Source of the DNA: Elainella saxicola E1
Lineage (GTDB): Bacteria > Cyanobacteriota > Cyanobacteriia > Elainellales > Elainellaceae
Direction of reading: 5' to 3'
Assembly (NCBI GenBank): GCA_002796835.1
Contig: LUGL01000002.1
Span: forward strand, 1-36,381
DNA: 36,381 bases
Shown here: piece after piece, positions 25,468 through 34,687 of the stretch
How positions within the stretch are numbered: position 1 is the stretch's first letter
How the letters are laid out: each line of letters starts with the position of its first letter
Translations under genes and position numbers: made by a program
The notes under the pieces: generated by a model
What the model was told of the DNA's origin: nothing
Seen by the model: only the letters and a program-made list of their open reading frames with translations
Databases searched by the model: none

Positions 25468-25845
25468 AAAACCCTATTTCACTCACCAAAATTAATCGAC
25501 AAAAACGCAGTTTGGAGCAAGATATCGATTTTGCGAGGGGATCGGACTCCAGCAGACACCGTGGCAAGAAACTAGTTGAGAAAAATAACTAACAGCCAAA
25601 TAGCGCTTACCTGAATTTCCGATCGCTCTAAATTAATGCTATCGAATATCCCATGAGAACCAATCGCGCTGAATAAACTCCCTGATCAATTGAGAGCATT
25701 CGAATTGCAACTGTTTCAACAGTCTACTGGTTTGCAATTTTTGTGTGTATCACACTTCACAGTTTGTAGCGTGACTGCAATAGAAAAAGCGCTGGATTGA
25801 CCCAACGCTTGACCCAAGGATTCGGATTATCCGAGTGAAATAGAG
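25468..25845. other. 378-bp intergenic region upstream of the amino acid transporter operon
   Basis: This holds the promoter region of the aapJ operon (minus strand), a symmetric GTGTG-TAT-CACAC at 25743-25755 and an intrinsic terminator for the downstream minus-strand gene at 25784-25810. I could not assign a promoter with confidence. Confidence 0.6.
25784..25810 (-). terminator. Intrinsic terminator of the 69-aa minus-strand gene
   Basis: On the minus strand AAGCGTTGG pairs with CCAGCGCTT (one mismatch) across a 6-nt loop and is followed by a U-run (TTTTTC). It starts 36 bases after the stop of the 25846-26055 gene and isolates it from the aap operon. Confidence 0.75.
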
Positions 25846-26055
25846 TTAAAATTCCTGCGCAAACTCTCGAATTAAGGGAAGGCGAGTATGGATGTAGTGC
25901 ATCAAAATTTCTGCCTCACGACGCCCCAAGGGTTGCTCAGAGCGAACCTGTCGGACCAGCCACTGTTCTAGACTCGTATCATCCAGGTTAATTGGAATAC
26001 TTGAGCGAATCCCATCAACCACAGACCAGAACTGCCTCATCATTGTAGGACTCAT
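25846..26055 (-). CDS. Small hypothetical protein, 69 aa
   Basis: The product is acidic-basic mixed and probably helical (WSVVDGIRSSIPINLDD, then RREAEILMHYIHTRLPLIREF). GAGG lies 5 nt before the ATG and a clear intrinsic terminator follows the stop, which together support a real, independently transcribed gene. No family is recognised. It could be a small regulatory or adaptor protein; that is a guess. Confidence 0.6.
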   Translation of the reverse strand: MSPTMMRQFWSVVDGIRSSIPINLDDTSLEQWLVRQVRSEQPLGRREAEILMHYIHTRLPLIREFAQEF

Positions 26056-26233
26056 GGCAACCTCAATTTAAGCTTTTCTTTATATTTAGCCTAACCTGAG
26101 TATATAGGTAGCAGATCCTCTCCCACACAAGATGACACAAGAATTACAAAAACCTTCACAAATCAATGTAAATCTTGGTACATCTCCCAGACCATCATGC
26201 TGCCTGGCAGGACATGGCCTTGAAACTCTCTGC

Positions 26234-26452
26234 TCAACGGTACCCGAAACTGACTGTGCTGCTTTCCCAAGCGCTATCCACCCAGGCGCTGTCAAATAGG
26301 AGAGCGTAATCTGCATTTGGCATCATTTGTTGCAAAACCTTGAGGTGGGCTTCCGCTTCATAGCGGCACTGGAAACGGTTCAGAACTTGATGTTGCAGAT
26401 TGGGCTGTAGACGCATAATGCACCAGGGACGGGGGTCGTCGGAATGAATCAT
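26234..26452 (-). CDS. Small hypothetical protein with SDDPRPWCIMR motif
   Basis: The 72-aa product begins MIHSDDPRPWCIMRLQPNLQ and continues HLKVLQQMMPNADYALLFD, a pattern I associate with a widespread small cyanobacterial family of unknown function (a 'RPWC...' segment followed by a 'HL..L...MP.A' helix). ATG 26452 is preferred over the TTG at 26464. Near the C-terminus, DSAWVDSAWE is a five-residue tandem duplication. No ribosome site is obvious. It lies between the 69-aa gene and the divergent COG2345 regulator. Confidence 0.55.
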   Translation of the reverse strand: MIHSDDPRPWCIMRLQPNLQHQVLNRFQCRYEAEAHLKVLQQMMPNADYALLFDSAWVDSAWESSTVSFGYR

Positions 26453-26696
26453 GATGAGTTTCAATTAAAGGCTGCCTGATTTTAACGATCGTTGCCCGAT
26501 TTGTATACCTGAGTTTTCAATTCGCAAGCAAGACTGATGTCTCTACTTCAGTAAGGTTAAAGTAGTGTCAGAGGCCCCCTCAATTGGCTTAAGACTATGG
26601 CTTGCCAGTGGAGCCTGCTCAACGATTCCTACAGAATTGTTATAGTCAACTGAAAAATGCGATGAAACCTTGTCTGATTCAGATCTAGGGTTTGCA

Positions 26697-27359
26697 ATGG
26701 AGGATGAGAAACAAAAGGTCAAAGATCAAATTTTGCAGTTGCTCAAACGGCAAGGGGCACAAACAGCTGCGGCTTTAGCAGCACAACTGCAAATCTCACC
26801 GATGGCGGTTCGGCAGCATCTTCAACAATTGCAAGCCGGGGAATGGGTGACCTATCAGGAAGAACGGCGGCCAATCGGGCGACCTGTAAAGCTTTGGCAG
26901 TTGACCGCCCGATCGCTAGAGCGATTTCCCAATAGCCATGCCGATTTAATTGTGGATTTGTTTCATGGCACGATCGCTCGATTTGGCGTGGAAGGATTAG
27001 AGCAGTTAATTAGCGATCGCAGCCATCGGCAAATTGAAACTTACCGCGCTAGGTTGTTGGAACTGATGCCGATCGCAGACTGGAAGCAAACAGTGGCGGG
27101 CATTGCCCAACTGCGGACCCAGGAAGGCTATATGGCTGAAGTGATTGAACAAGCCGATGGCACATTACTGCTGGTTGAAAATCATTGTCCGATTTGCATT
27201 GCGGCCCACCATTGTCCTCAGCTTTGCAGTGCCGAATTAGAGACCTTTCGGGCGATCTGCGGCACAACGGTAACGGTTGAGCGGGTTGAGCATCTTTTAA
27301 GCGGCGATCGACGCTGCGCCTATCGGATTGGACCTGTCCTTAGTCAATCCATGGGTTGA
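26697..27359 (+). CDS. SufR-like (COG2345) Fe-S-type transcriptional regulator
   Basis: The 220-aa protein has an N-terminal winged helix (ALAAQLQISPMAVRQHLQQLQ, then GRPVKLWQLT wing) and a Cys-rich C-terminus with Cys164, 167, 173, 177, 188 and 207 (ENHCPICIAAHHCPQLC...RRCAYRI). SufR of cyanobacteria uses a similar layout to hold an Fe-S cluster and repress suf genes. Here the third SufR cysteine, just before TVER, is replaced, and extra cysteines are present, so this is more likely a paralog than SufR itself. No suf gene is near. ATG 26697 is preferred; AGGG lies about 6 nt before it. Its last 20 bases overlap sppA's 3' end. Confidence 0.85.
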   Translation: MEDEKQKVKDQILQLLKRQGAQTAAALAAQLQISPMAVRQHLQQLQAGEWVTYQEERRPIGRPVKLWQLTARSLERFPNSHADLIVDLFHGTIARFGVEGLEQLISDRSHRQIETYRARLLELMPIADWKQTVAGIAQLRTQEGYMAEVIEQADGTLLLVENHCPICIAAHHCPQLCSAELETFRAICGTTVTVERVEHLLSGDRRCAYRIGPVLSQSMG

Positions 27360-29154
27360 AGGGCAAGCGGCTGTAAGCACCGAGGGGATCATTCATCATT
27401 TGTAAAACCTGCAAATCGGCTTGAAACTTCTGCAGCTTTTGGGTGATGGGATCATGAGCTACCTCTGCAGTTGCCTGATGACTCAAAAAGCGCCGCAAGA
27501 GCTGGCTTTCAAACGATCGTCCCTGTCCGTATTCTTCAAGTTGCCAATTATTTTGCAGTTTCGCCGCATCGGCAGCCGCTTGAATGGCAGCTTCTAACCC
27601 ACCCAGCTCATCAACCAAACCCAGCGTTTTAGCCGAAGTGCCTGACCAGACCCGACCCTGAGCAATTTCTGCAACTTTTTGGCTGGAAATCGGACGGGAT
27701 TCCGCCACCAAAGCCAAAAACTGACTATACAGGCGATCGACTACTTTTTGGGCAATTGCCAACTCTTCGGGCGTTTTAGGACGGGCGATCGAATCACTGT
27801 CGGCTAATCTACCCGTTTTCACCACATCCCAAGTAATCCCATTCTTGTTGGCAAGTTCCTTGACATTCGGCAGCATACCAAAAACACCAATTGATCCCGT
27901 AATGGTGTTTGGGGCTGCAAAAATCCGGTTGGCGTAGGATGAGATTTGGTAACCGCCTGATGCCGCGTAGCTGCCCATAGAGACAATCACCGGCTTTTTC
28001 TGTTTGGTCAACAGCACCTCACGCGCAATTTGAGCCGAAGCGGTGGCGCTGCCGCCTGGACTGTTCACACGCAGCACGATCGCTTTCACCTGATCATCCT
28101 GGCGCAGTTCCCGCAGTTGGTTCGTTAGCTTATCTCCACCAATGCTGCCTAAAGAACCATTGCCGCTGACAATTTCCCCTTCGGCATAGATGACGGCAAT
28201 CTTATTGGCGCTATAGGGCCGTCTTGCAGTTAAATCGATCGCTCTCGCATAGTCCTTCATGCTGATTTGCCGGAATGAATCGCTGTCTTTCGACTCCCCG
28301 GTTAAACCCTGCAGTTCAGCTAAAACTTCGTCTTCGTAAGCAACTTTATCAATCAATTTGGCAGCTTGAGCCTGATCTGGCATCAGCAATCCTTGTCGAT
28401 CAGCAATAGTTTGTAGCTGCTGGGGTTGCAAATTGCGGCTTTTTGCCGTGCTGGTCAAAAAATCATTCCACAAATCAGAAAGCAGTTTTTGGGTAGCCTC
28501 CCGCGCTTCTGGACTATTATCTACACGAGTGAAGGGTTCGATGGCTGATTTATATTTGCCAGCTCGAATCGGTTGGATACCCACCCCATACTTTTGGAAC
28601 GCGCCGCCAAAGAAAGTGGTTTCTAAGCTAAACCCATTCATTTCTAATGACGCTGAAGGATTCAAAAAAATTTGATCGGCCACTGAGGCAAGGTAATAGT
28701 CTCGCTCGGTCCAGCCACCTGTGTCATAGGCCAGAATCGGCTTGCCAGACTCCCGAAATTTACGCAGCGCCTGCCGCACTTCCTGCAACGTGGCCAACCC
28801 CGACCCTAATCCGGTAGAACTAACATTGCCCGACAGATAAATTCCTGCAATCCGATCGTCTTGTGCAGCTCGTTCCAAAGTTTCCAGCACGGTTCGCAAA
28901 GAGATGGTGTTACGCGGACTGTTGCCCGCAAGGGCTTGCCCAATCACTTCACTGGGATTGTTTTCCGCATTGGCATCTGTGATCTCCTGGGCCAGATCGA
29001 AATTTAAGATTGAATCTTGTTCAACTCGAGAGCTGGCCTCCCGTGAGGCAGCCGTGATTGCAATCAGGAGAACCGTCAGCCCAGTCGCACTCAACAGCAG
29101 AAACAGAAAAATGCCCGTCAGTGTAGCGAAAACTTGCTTGAGAAAATCGCGCAT
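27340..29154 (-). CDS. sppA: Signal peptide peptidase SppA (67-kDa type)
   Basis: SppA is an inner-membrane serine protease that degrades cleaved signal peptides; in cyanobacteria it is also linked to light acclimation. The 604-aa length is that of the long, duplicated type. One N-terminal membrane segment (about 9-33) is followed by two protease-like domains. The catalytic Lys is Lys202 (AGKYKSAIEPF) and the catalytic Ser is Ser399 (MGSYAASGGYQIS). The SPGGSATASAQIARE and TGSIGVFG motifs are intact. Start ATG 29154 lacks a strong ribosome site. Confidence 0.96.
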   Translation of the reverse strand: MRDFLKQVFATLTGIFLFLLLSATGLTVLLIAITAASREASSRVEQDSILNFDLAQEITDANAENNPSEVIGQALAGNSPRNTISLRTVLETLERAAQDDRIAGIYLSGNVSSTGLGSGLATLQEVRQALRKFRESGKPILAYDTGGWTERDYYLASVADQIFLNPSASLEMNGFSLETTFFGGAFQKYGVGIQPIRAGKYKSAIEPFTRVDNSPEAREATQKLLSDLWNDFLTSTAKSRNLQPQQLQTIADRQGLLMPDQAQAAKLIDKVAYEDEVLAELQGLTGESKDSDSFRQISMKDYARAIDLTARRPYSANKIAVIYAEGEIVSGNGSLGSIGGDKLTNQLRELRQDDQVKAIVLRVNSPGGSATASAQIAREVLLTKQKKPVIVSMGSYAASGGYQISSYANRIFAAPNTITGSIGVFGMLPNVKELANKNGITWDVVKTGRLADSDSIARPKTPEELAIAQKVVDRLYSQFLALVAESRPISSQKVAEIAQGRVWSGTSAKTLGLVDELGGLEAAIQAAADAAKLQNNWQLEEYGQGRSFESQLLRRFLSHQATAEVAHDPITQKLQKFQADLQVLQMMNDPLGAYSRLPFNPWID

Positions 29155-29421
29155 GGATACAGAGAAAAGGATTGCAGGTCAGAAGGTTTGGCTAGCCAGA
29201 TTGGCCAGATTCACCCAAACAATAGCTCATTGCGGCTTTGCCAAAAAATAAGATTGCTGGATGCAGCTGTAGTCAAAACTCCATCTCCAGTGTAATCTGC
29301 GAATTTTGTGATCTAGGGCGATCCATCCGATCGCTCAAGCAGCAAAAAGGGCACAGTCTCCTATGCCCCAAATCATTTGCAATTACAATTTTTGCAATTA
29401 AAGTTTGACTAATGTTTTAGG

Positions 29422-29868
29422 TTACTTCCGAGGAGTCACATCCTTCGCCATAGCCTTAAAGGGGTTGAGACTAGGACCTGGGCGACGACGGGGTGCACTC
29501 AATGGCATTAAACCGTCGGTGGCAAAATTCTTCACTTCCGGTACTGCTACAGGCTTCGGTGCAGGTGGAGTCACAGCAGCAGGCGTTGCAGGTTTCGTTT
29601 CTGCCTTCGCTGACTTGACTGCCTTCATCTTCTTCGATTTAGGTTCTGCCGCAGCCGTTTTTGCAGCAACAGCAACTGGCTCTGATTGAGCAGGAGCTAC
29701 TGGTTCTGGCTGAGCAGGGGCTTCTGCCACCGCCGGGGCAGGCTCTTCTGATTTTGCGGGAGCAGGAGTAGGCTCGGCAGCCTTAGCAGGTTCTGCTCCA
29801 TTGGTAGCCGGGGGTGCTTCTAGGAAATATTCAGATTTTTTGCCTAAGCCTAACAATTTAAAGACCAT
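29422..29868 (-). CDS. Pro/Ala-rich hypothetical protein with conserved ends
   Basis: The 148-aa product has a short ordered N-terminus (MVFKLLGLGKKSEYFLE), a long low-complexity Ala/Pro/Glu/Lys middle (about 18-105) and a basic end (NFATDGLMPL...RRRPGPSLNPFKAMAKDV). The two ends, but not the middle, look like those of cyanobacterial proteins I have seen before; function unknown. Much of it should be disordered. It follows ffh on the same strand by 144 bases. Confidence 0.65.
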   Translation of the reverse strand: MVFKLLGLGKKSEYFLEAPPATNGAEPAKAAEPTPAPAKSEEPAPAVAEAPAQPEPVAPAQSEPVAVAAKTAAAEPKSKKMKAVKSAKAETKPATPAAVTPPAPKPVAVPEVKNFATDGLMPLSAPRRRPGPSLNPFKAMAKDVTPRK

Positions 29869-29914
29869 GCTTAACGATCGCTCCCAACTTCTTATTAATC
29901 TCTGCGAGGTAAGG

Positions 29915-29935
29915 TTGCCTCTTTTTAGGAGGCAA
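29915..29935. repeat. Inverted repeat between ffh and the Pro/Ala-rich gene
   Basis: TTGCCTC (29915-29921) and GAGGCAA (29929-29935) form a 7-bp stem with a 7-nt loop. It lies after the ffh stop but lacks a U-run, so it may be a weak transcript end or a leader structure of the downstream gene. Confidence 0.4.
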
Positions 29936-30012
29936 AAGTTAGGGAAAATCTATAGTTTGTATTTGCCCTAGATATGAGCGTATCACGAGATGCGGTTGCG
30001 CATGGAGAAGAA

Positions 30013-31494
30013 TTAAAGGCTGCCAAAGCCTTTCTTTTTCTTGTCTTTCTTCTTTTTCGATTTGCCGCTGGGAGACTGATAGCCGCGCCATCCAGGGGGA
30101 GGTGCATTATAGCCCCCTCTAGGTGCACCGCCGCCAAACATATCCGCCATTCCTGGCATTCCCATTCCTGGCATGCCACCCATTCCCGGAAACTGGCCCT
30201 GTCCCATTTGCTGCATTAACGTGCGCATTTTCTGAAAATCAGCCACCAGCTTGCTGACATCATTCAGGTCATACCCCGCACCTTTGGCAATCCGCTTGCG
30301 ACGGCTGGGAGAGCTGGCCAGTAAGTCCGGATTTTTGCGCTCCTCCATGGTCATGGAGTTAATCATGGCTTCGGTACGTTTGAGCTGCACTTCCCCCTGC
30401 TGCAATTGCTCATCCGAAATTTTGTTGCCCATGCCGGGAATCAGCTTCATGATGCCAGCCAGCGAGCCCATGTTTTTCATCAGGCGCAGCTGTTTCAAGA
30501 AGTCTGTAAAGTCAAACTTGGCGGTGAGAATTTTTTCGGTCAGCTTTTCGGCTTCCGCGATATCTACTTCTTCCTGGGCTTTTTCCACCAGGGTCAGCAC
30601 ATCGCCCATGCCCAGAATGCGAGAGGCCATCCGATCGGGATAGAAAGGCTGTAAGGCCTCGACTTTTTCGCCCACCCCAATAAATTTGATCGGCTGTCCA
30701 GAAATCCGACGAACCGACAGAGCAGCCCCACCGCGCGTATCCCCATCCATCTTGGTGAGAATCGCGCCCGTGATGCCAATTTGCTCATGGAAGGTGCGGG
30801 TGAGATTGGCGGCCTCCTGACCCGTCATGGCGTCTACGACCAGCAACACTTCATCCGGCTTGACGGTGTCTTTGATCCGCGCCAGTTCTGCCATCATTGA
30901 TTCATCAATTTGCAGACGGCCTGCCGTGTCGATAATCACGGTATCAATGCCCTCTTCTCTGGCTTTCGCGACGCCTTGCCGCGCAATTTCTACTGGATCA
31001 GCCTTGCTGCCCATCTCGAACACCGGCACGCCGATCTGTTTCCCCAACGTGATCAGCTGATCGATCGCCGCAGGTCGGTAAACGTCGGTAGCTACCAGCA
31101 GAGTACTGCGTTCAATCTTGCGCAGGTGTAAGGCCAGCTTCGCGGTAGCGGTAGTTTTCCCGGTCCCCTGCAACCCGGCCATTAGCACGATCGTCGGCCT
31201 ATTTTCGACCTGAGCCAGCGGCACGTTCGTTTCGCCCATCACGTCTACGAGCTCGTCGTAAACGACTTTGATGAATTGCTGCCCTGGATTCACCCCCGCA
31301 ACGACTTCTAAGCCGAGGGCTTTTTCCTGTACTTCGGCAACAAAATCCTTGACGACCTGAAGATTGACATCGGCCTCTAGCAAAGCACGCCGCACTTCTC
31401 GCAGCGCTTCCTGAACGTTCGACTCGCTAATTTTGTCTTGGCCTCGGAGTTTTTTCCAGGCTCCTTCTAGGCGATCGGCAAGGGCTTCAAACAT
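30013..31494 (-). CDS. ffh: Signal recognition particle protein Ffh
   Basis: Ffh is the SRP54 GTPase that binds nascent membrane proteins together with the 4.5S/SRP RNA. The 493-aa protein has the N domain (about 1-100), the GTPase domain with GLQGTGKT (108-115), DTAGRL and TKMDGD motifs, and the Met-rich M domain (about 325-450, including GMGNKISDEQLQ and SRRKRIAKGAG). The C-terminus is Gly/Met/Pro-rich with a Lys-rich tail (GKSKKKKDKKKK). ATG 31494 is the standard start. The SRP RNA gene was not found in the window. Confidence 0.97.
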   Translation of the reverse strand: MFEALADRLEGAWKKLRGQDKISESNVQEALREVRRALLEADVNLQVVKDFVAEVQEKALGLEVVAGVNPGQQFIKVVYDELVDVMGETNVPLAQVENRPTIVLMAGLQGTGKTTATAKLALHLRKIERSTLLVATDVYRPAAIDQLITLGKQIGVPVFEMGSKADPVEIARQGVAKAREEGIDTVIIDTAGRLQIDESMMAELARIKDTVKPDEVLLVVDAMTGQEAANLTRTFHEQIGITGAILTKMDGDTRGGAALSVRRISGQPIKFIGVGEKVEALQPFYPDRMASRILGMGDVLTLVEKAQEEVDIAEAEKLTEKILTAKFDFTDFLKQLRLMKNMGSLAGIMKLIPGMGNKISDEQLQQGEVQLKRTEAMINSMTMEERKNPDLLASSPSRRKRIAKGAGYDLNDVSKLVADFQKMRTLMQQMGQGQFPGMGGMPGMGMPGMADMFGGGAPRGGYNAPPPGWRGYQSPSGKSKKKKDKKKKGFGSL

Positions 31495-31715
31495 GATGGG
31501 ATTCTATCGAGCAAATTGAGACTCCCTCTATTTTAGGACGTGGGGGCGATCGACGGTTTCATCGTCTTGATCGGGAACTCAGAGTTTCCAATCCAGCTAC
31601 CTCTACAGATACCCAAGATAAAAACCATGTGTTATGAGTTTAGAGGGTTACAGCACGGATTGGCCGTTGCCTGTAGTCTAAGCAGTGAGGTATCAAAAAA
31701 CAAACTTTAAGATCC

Positions 31716-33302
31716 ATGCAGATTCACACCCCAAATTGGGTTAAACACGCTATTTTCTATCAAATTTTTCCCGATCGGTTTGCCAAAGGGCAGATGGGTT
31801 CACCCTACAACTTGTCCCCCATGTTGCTAGAAGAGTGGGATGTACCGCCTACCCTGCAAGGCTATAAAGGCGGCAACCTTTGGGGTGTGATCGATCAATT
31901 AGGCTATCTTCAAGACTTAGGGATCACCGCCCTTTACTTCACCCCAATTTTCCAATCGGCTGCGAATCACCGTTATCACACCAACGATTACTACCAAATC
32001 GATCCCCTGCTGGGCGGCAATGATGCCTTTTTTCAACTGCTTTATGCAGCCCATTCACGCGGCATGCGAATTGTGTTGGATGGCGTGTTCAACCATGTGG
32101 GGCGTGGCTTTTTCTTCTTCAACGACATTGTAGAAAATGGTCCCTATTCTCCCTGGGTAGACTGGTTCAAAATTGAAGGCTGGCCGATCGCCCCGTATGA
32201 CGGCAGCCGACCGGCAAACTATGGCTGTTGGGCCAACAATCGAGCCTTGCCAGAACTTAACCATGCCAACCCCGCCGTGCAGGAATACATCATGCGAGTC
32301 GCGGAATATTGGATTCGTTGCGGCATTGATGGCTGGCGTTTGGATGTACCTTTCTGCATTCAGGAAGAAGGGTTTTGGGAAGAGTTTCGCACCCGGGTCA
32401 AAGCGATCAACCCAGAAGCCTATCTCGTTGGGGAAGTTTGGAGCAACACGCGGCCCTGGCTGGACGGCACCCGGTTTGATGGCGTGATGAACTATATCTT
32501 TACCGGCGCAACGATCGCGTTTAGTGGGGGCGATCGGGTGGATCCGCAGCAGGTAAAAGACCGAGACTATGAACCCTATCCCGGCATTGATGCCTTGACT
32601 TATGCCGAGAAAATTCAGCTATTGCTGCATGCCCATCCCTGGGAAATTCAGCAAACCCAGTTCAATCTGCTCGCCAGTCATGACACAGCCCGATTGTTAT
32701 CCATGACGAATGGCGATGCCGATACGGTCAAGTTGGCAACGCTGTTGCTGCTCACTTATCCAGGTGCGCCTTGCATTTACTATGGCGACGAAGTGGGGCT
32801 ACCGGGTGGTCTGGATCCTGACGCTCGACGCGGCTTTCCAGCAGAGGAAGCCTGGGATCAAGAAATCCTGCGCTGCCACAAACAGTTGATTTCGCTGCGT
32901 CATGCTCGCATGTCTCTGCGCACAGGGGAATATCGCTTCTTGGGTGAAGATTATAAAACCTATGTGTTTGCCCGCATTTATGAAGGAGATGTGCTGATTA
33001 TTGCGGTGAATGCAGCGGATACCTACGGCAAGATCGATTTGGAGTTTGTGGGCACTCGCTTAGGCGCACAGCCCAGCCACATTTTGTTCAACACGCAAAC
33101 ACCCAAACCAGAAACGCCAGGTGCAGCAATTGAAATTCAAGCTGAGGCTGAATCTGCTCCAGAAGCATCTCCTACTGAAACCGACGCCGAAATCGAAATC
33201 CTCACTCCGCCGGAGCCTGACCTCACCAAAATCGAAGTGGTTTGGACCGCAGACAACCTGTTTTTGGCTTTACCCCCCCGCACCGGGATTATTTTGGGAT
33301 AG
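31716..33302 (+). CDS. GH13 alpha-amylase-family glycosidase (cyclomaltodextrinase/neopullulanase-like)
   Basis: The 528-aa protein starts directly at the catalytic barrel (WVKHAIFYQIFPDRFAKG) and lacks an N-terminal CBM34-like domain. Motifs: LDGVFNHVG, GWRLDVPF (nucleophile Asp210), LVGEVW (acid/base Glu240) and LLASHDTARL (Asp323). This is the alpha-glucan hydrolase group of GH13, likely acting on glycogen-derived maltodextrins; specificity cannot be fixed from sequence. The C-terminal beta domain carries an acidic, Pro/Glu-rich insertion (about 462-504, with EIQAEAESAPEASPTE) before the final strand. No signal peptide, so cytoplasmic. Confidence 0.92.
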   Translation: MQIHTPNWVKHAIFYQIFPDRFAKGQMGSPYNLSPMLLEEWDVPPTLQGYKGGNLWGVIDQLGYLQDLGITALYFTPIFQSAANHRYHTNDYYQIDPLLGGNDAFFQLLYAAHSRGMRIVLDGVFNHVGRGFFFFNDIVENGPYSPWVDWFKIEGWPIAPYDGSRPANYGCWANNRALPELNHANPAVQEYIMRVAEYWIRCGIDGWRLDVPFCIQEEGFWEEFRTRVKAINPEAYLVGEVWSNTRPWLDGTRFDGVMNYIFTGATIAFSGGDRVDPQQVKDRDYEPYPGIDALTYAEKIQLLLHAHPWEIQQTQFNLLASHDTARLLSMTNGDADTVKLATLLLLTYPGAPCIYYGDEVGLPGGLDPDARRGFPAEEAWDQEILRCHKQLISLRHARMSLRTGEYRFLGEDYKTYVFARIYEGDVLIIAVNAADTYGKIDLEFVGTRLGAQPSHILFNTQTPKPETPGAAIEIQAEAESAPEASPTETDAEIEILTPPEPDLTKIEVVWTADNLFLALPPRTGIILG

Positions 33303-33321
33303 AAAAACGGGAGACGCTCCC
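33302..33321 (-). terminator. Intrinsic terminator of the pentapeptide-repeat gene
   Basis: On the minus strand GGGAG-CGT-CTCCC is followed by GTTTTTC. The stem (33309-33321) starts 33 bases after the stop of the pentapeptide-repeat gene and also separates it from the convergent GH13 gene. Confidence 0.7.
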
Positions 33322-33353
33322 TGTCCTATGCCGCCATTTTGCGTCAAACAGCT

Positions 33354-34613
33354 TCAAAAGCCACCCTGGAAGTCTGCCTCTTCGTCGTTGTCAGGCAATT
33401 TCTCGATCGGTGGCTCAGGCGGTTTGGCGGACGGATCGGCCTGTGGATCGATCGGTGGCTGATCGGCAGTAGTCTGCGACACAGGAGCTGGTTGAATTTC
33501 CGTCGGTGGAGGCGTTGGCTGTTGCGGCGCGATCGTCGTTTGTTCCGCTAGAGGTTTAGGCGTTGCCTGACTTGAGTTTTCCGCAGGGATCGGAGTGGCT
33601 GCTGGAGCAGAGGTCGAGCTTGCTGAAACCGGGGATGGCGCAGATGCAGGGGAAGGAGCGGATGACGGTGACTGGGGTGCAGTGGTATTCTGTGGAGCCG
33701 TTGTGTTCTGTGGTGCGGTCGTGTTCTGGGGCGCAGTGGTATTTTGCGGCGTATTTGCAGAGGGTGGAGTCGGCACAGGCTGAGGGGCAGGAATTCCAGG
33801 CTGACCACCAGACCCATTGGGAACTGGAGGGGATTTCTCCCTCAAATTAGCGACGATCAAATTGACATTATTCAGGTCGATCGGCGTCAGGCTATCGCTT
33901 CTAAGGGTGATGCTGCCCAGAGTGATGGTCGCCATTTGCGTATTGATCAGTGTTGCACCGGTCAGCTTAATGTTTGTGAGGTTGGCCCCATTCAAGTTGG
34001 CATCCGTTAAGTCAGCCTGTTCGAGATTGGCACTCGTTAAATTGGCATTACTGAAATTCGCCCCTTTGAGTTTGGCCTGAGTCAAATTGACATTACTCAG
34101 ATCCGTGTTGCTGAAATCAACGCCTTGCAATGAGGCTCCGCTGAGATTGGCCCCCTGGAGTTTGACGCCGCTGAGATTGGCTCGATCGAACTGTGTCCCC
34201 TGTAAGTTCGCCTCACTTAAGTCTGCCGTCTTCAAAATGGCTCGACTCAAATTGGCCTCACTTAAATCCGCTTTTTGTAAGTTGGCCCCACTCAAATTGG
34301 CATCATCCAGACTGGTTTTCCAGAGAAACGCCCGCTCTAAATTTGCTTTTTCCAGCTTTGCCTTGCGTAAACTGGCCCGACTCAAATTCGCATCCGTTAG
34401 CGTGGCGGCGGTGAGGTTAGCTTCCAGCAACAACGCCTGTTCTAGGTTGGCATGGCTCAAATCCACCTGCTGCAAATTGGCTCCGGTCAGAATCGCCAGC
34501 GGCAGGTGCACATAGGGCATTTTCTCGCCAGAGAGATCGACGCCTGCCAGGTTTGCATTTTTTGGCACGCTGATCAGAAGAAGTGCAAGTTGCTGCGCCG
34601 AAACTTTCGCCAT
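33354..34613 (-). CDS. Pentapeptide-repeat protein with low-complexity tail
   Basis: The 419-aa protein has a long run of A(D/N)LXX pentapeptides (about 38-240; for example ANLEQALLLEANL and ANLSGANLQKADL), which fold as a right-handed quadrilateral beta-helix. The C-terminal third is Pro/Ser/Thr/Gln-rich and unlikely to fold, with a hexapeptide APQNTT repeated about four times, encoded by an 18-bp tandem repeat. No signal peptide or membrane helix is clear. Functions of cyanobacterial pentapeptide proteins are mostly unknown. It is followed by a terminator. Confidence 0.9.
   Translation of the reverse strand: MAKVSAQQLALLLISVPKNANLAGVDLSGEKMPYVHLPLAILTGANLQQVDLSHANLEQALLLEANLTAATLTDANLSRASLRKAKLEKANLERAFLWKTSLDDANLSGANLQKADLSEANLSRAILKTADLSEANLQGTQFDRANLSGVKLQGANLSGASLQGVDFSNTDLSNVNLTQAKLKGANFSNANLTSANLEQADLTDANLNGANLTNIKLTGATLINTQMATITLGSITLRSDSLTPIDLNNVNLIVANLREKSPPVPNGSGGQPGIPAPQPVPTPPSANTPQNTTAPQNTTAPQNTTAPQNTTAPQSPSSAPSPASAPSPVSASSTSAPAATPIPAENSSQATPKPLAEQTTIAPQQPTPPPTEIQPAPVSQTTADQPPIDPQADPSAKPPEPPIEKLPDNDEEADFQGGF
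33679..33752. repeat. 18-bp tandem repeat encoding APQNTT
   Basis: Four near-identical 18-bp units encode the APQNTT hexapeptide in the pentapeptide-repeat protein tail. Unit number may vary among strains. The frame is kept because the unit is a multiple of three. Confidence 0.7.
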
Positions 34614-34687
34614 AACTGGGGATCCGAAGACAGGAACATGAAGGCTAAGACTACCGCCTAACCTCCTCTATTGCCCGTCAGCATAGC

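Noticed and set aside
25468-25600. Search for an NtcA site (GTA-N8-TAC) before the amino acid transporter operon
   Set aside because: No matching sequence was found, so nitrogen control is left unclaimed.
25743-25755. GTGTG-TAT-CACAC palindrome as a CRP-type site
   Set aside because: Spacing does not match TGTGA-N6-TCACA, and it is about 280 bases from the aapJ start; kept only as a symmetric sequence.
33563-34515. Several plus-strand open frames opposite the pentapeptide-repeat gene
   Set aside because: They mirror the repeats and low-complexity DNA of the minus-strand gene (for example GAVVFCG repeats), so they are shadows.
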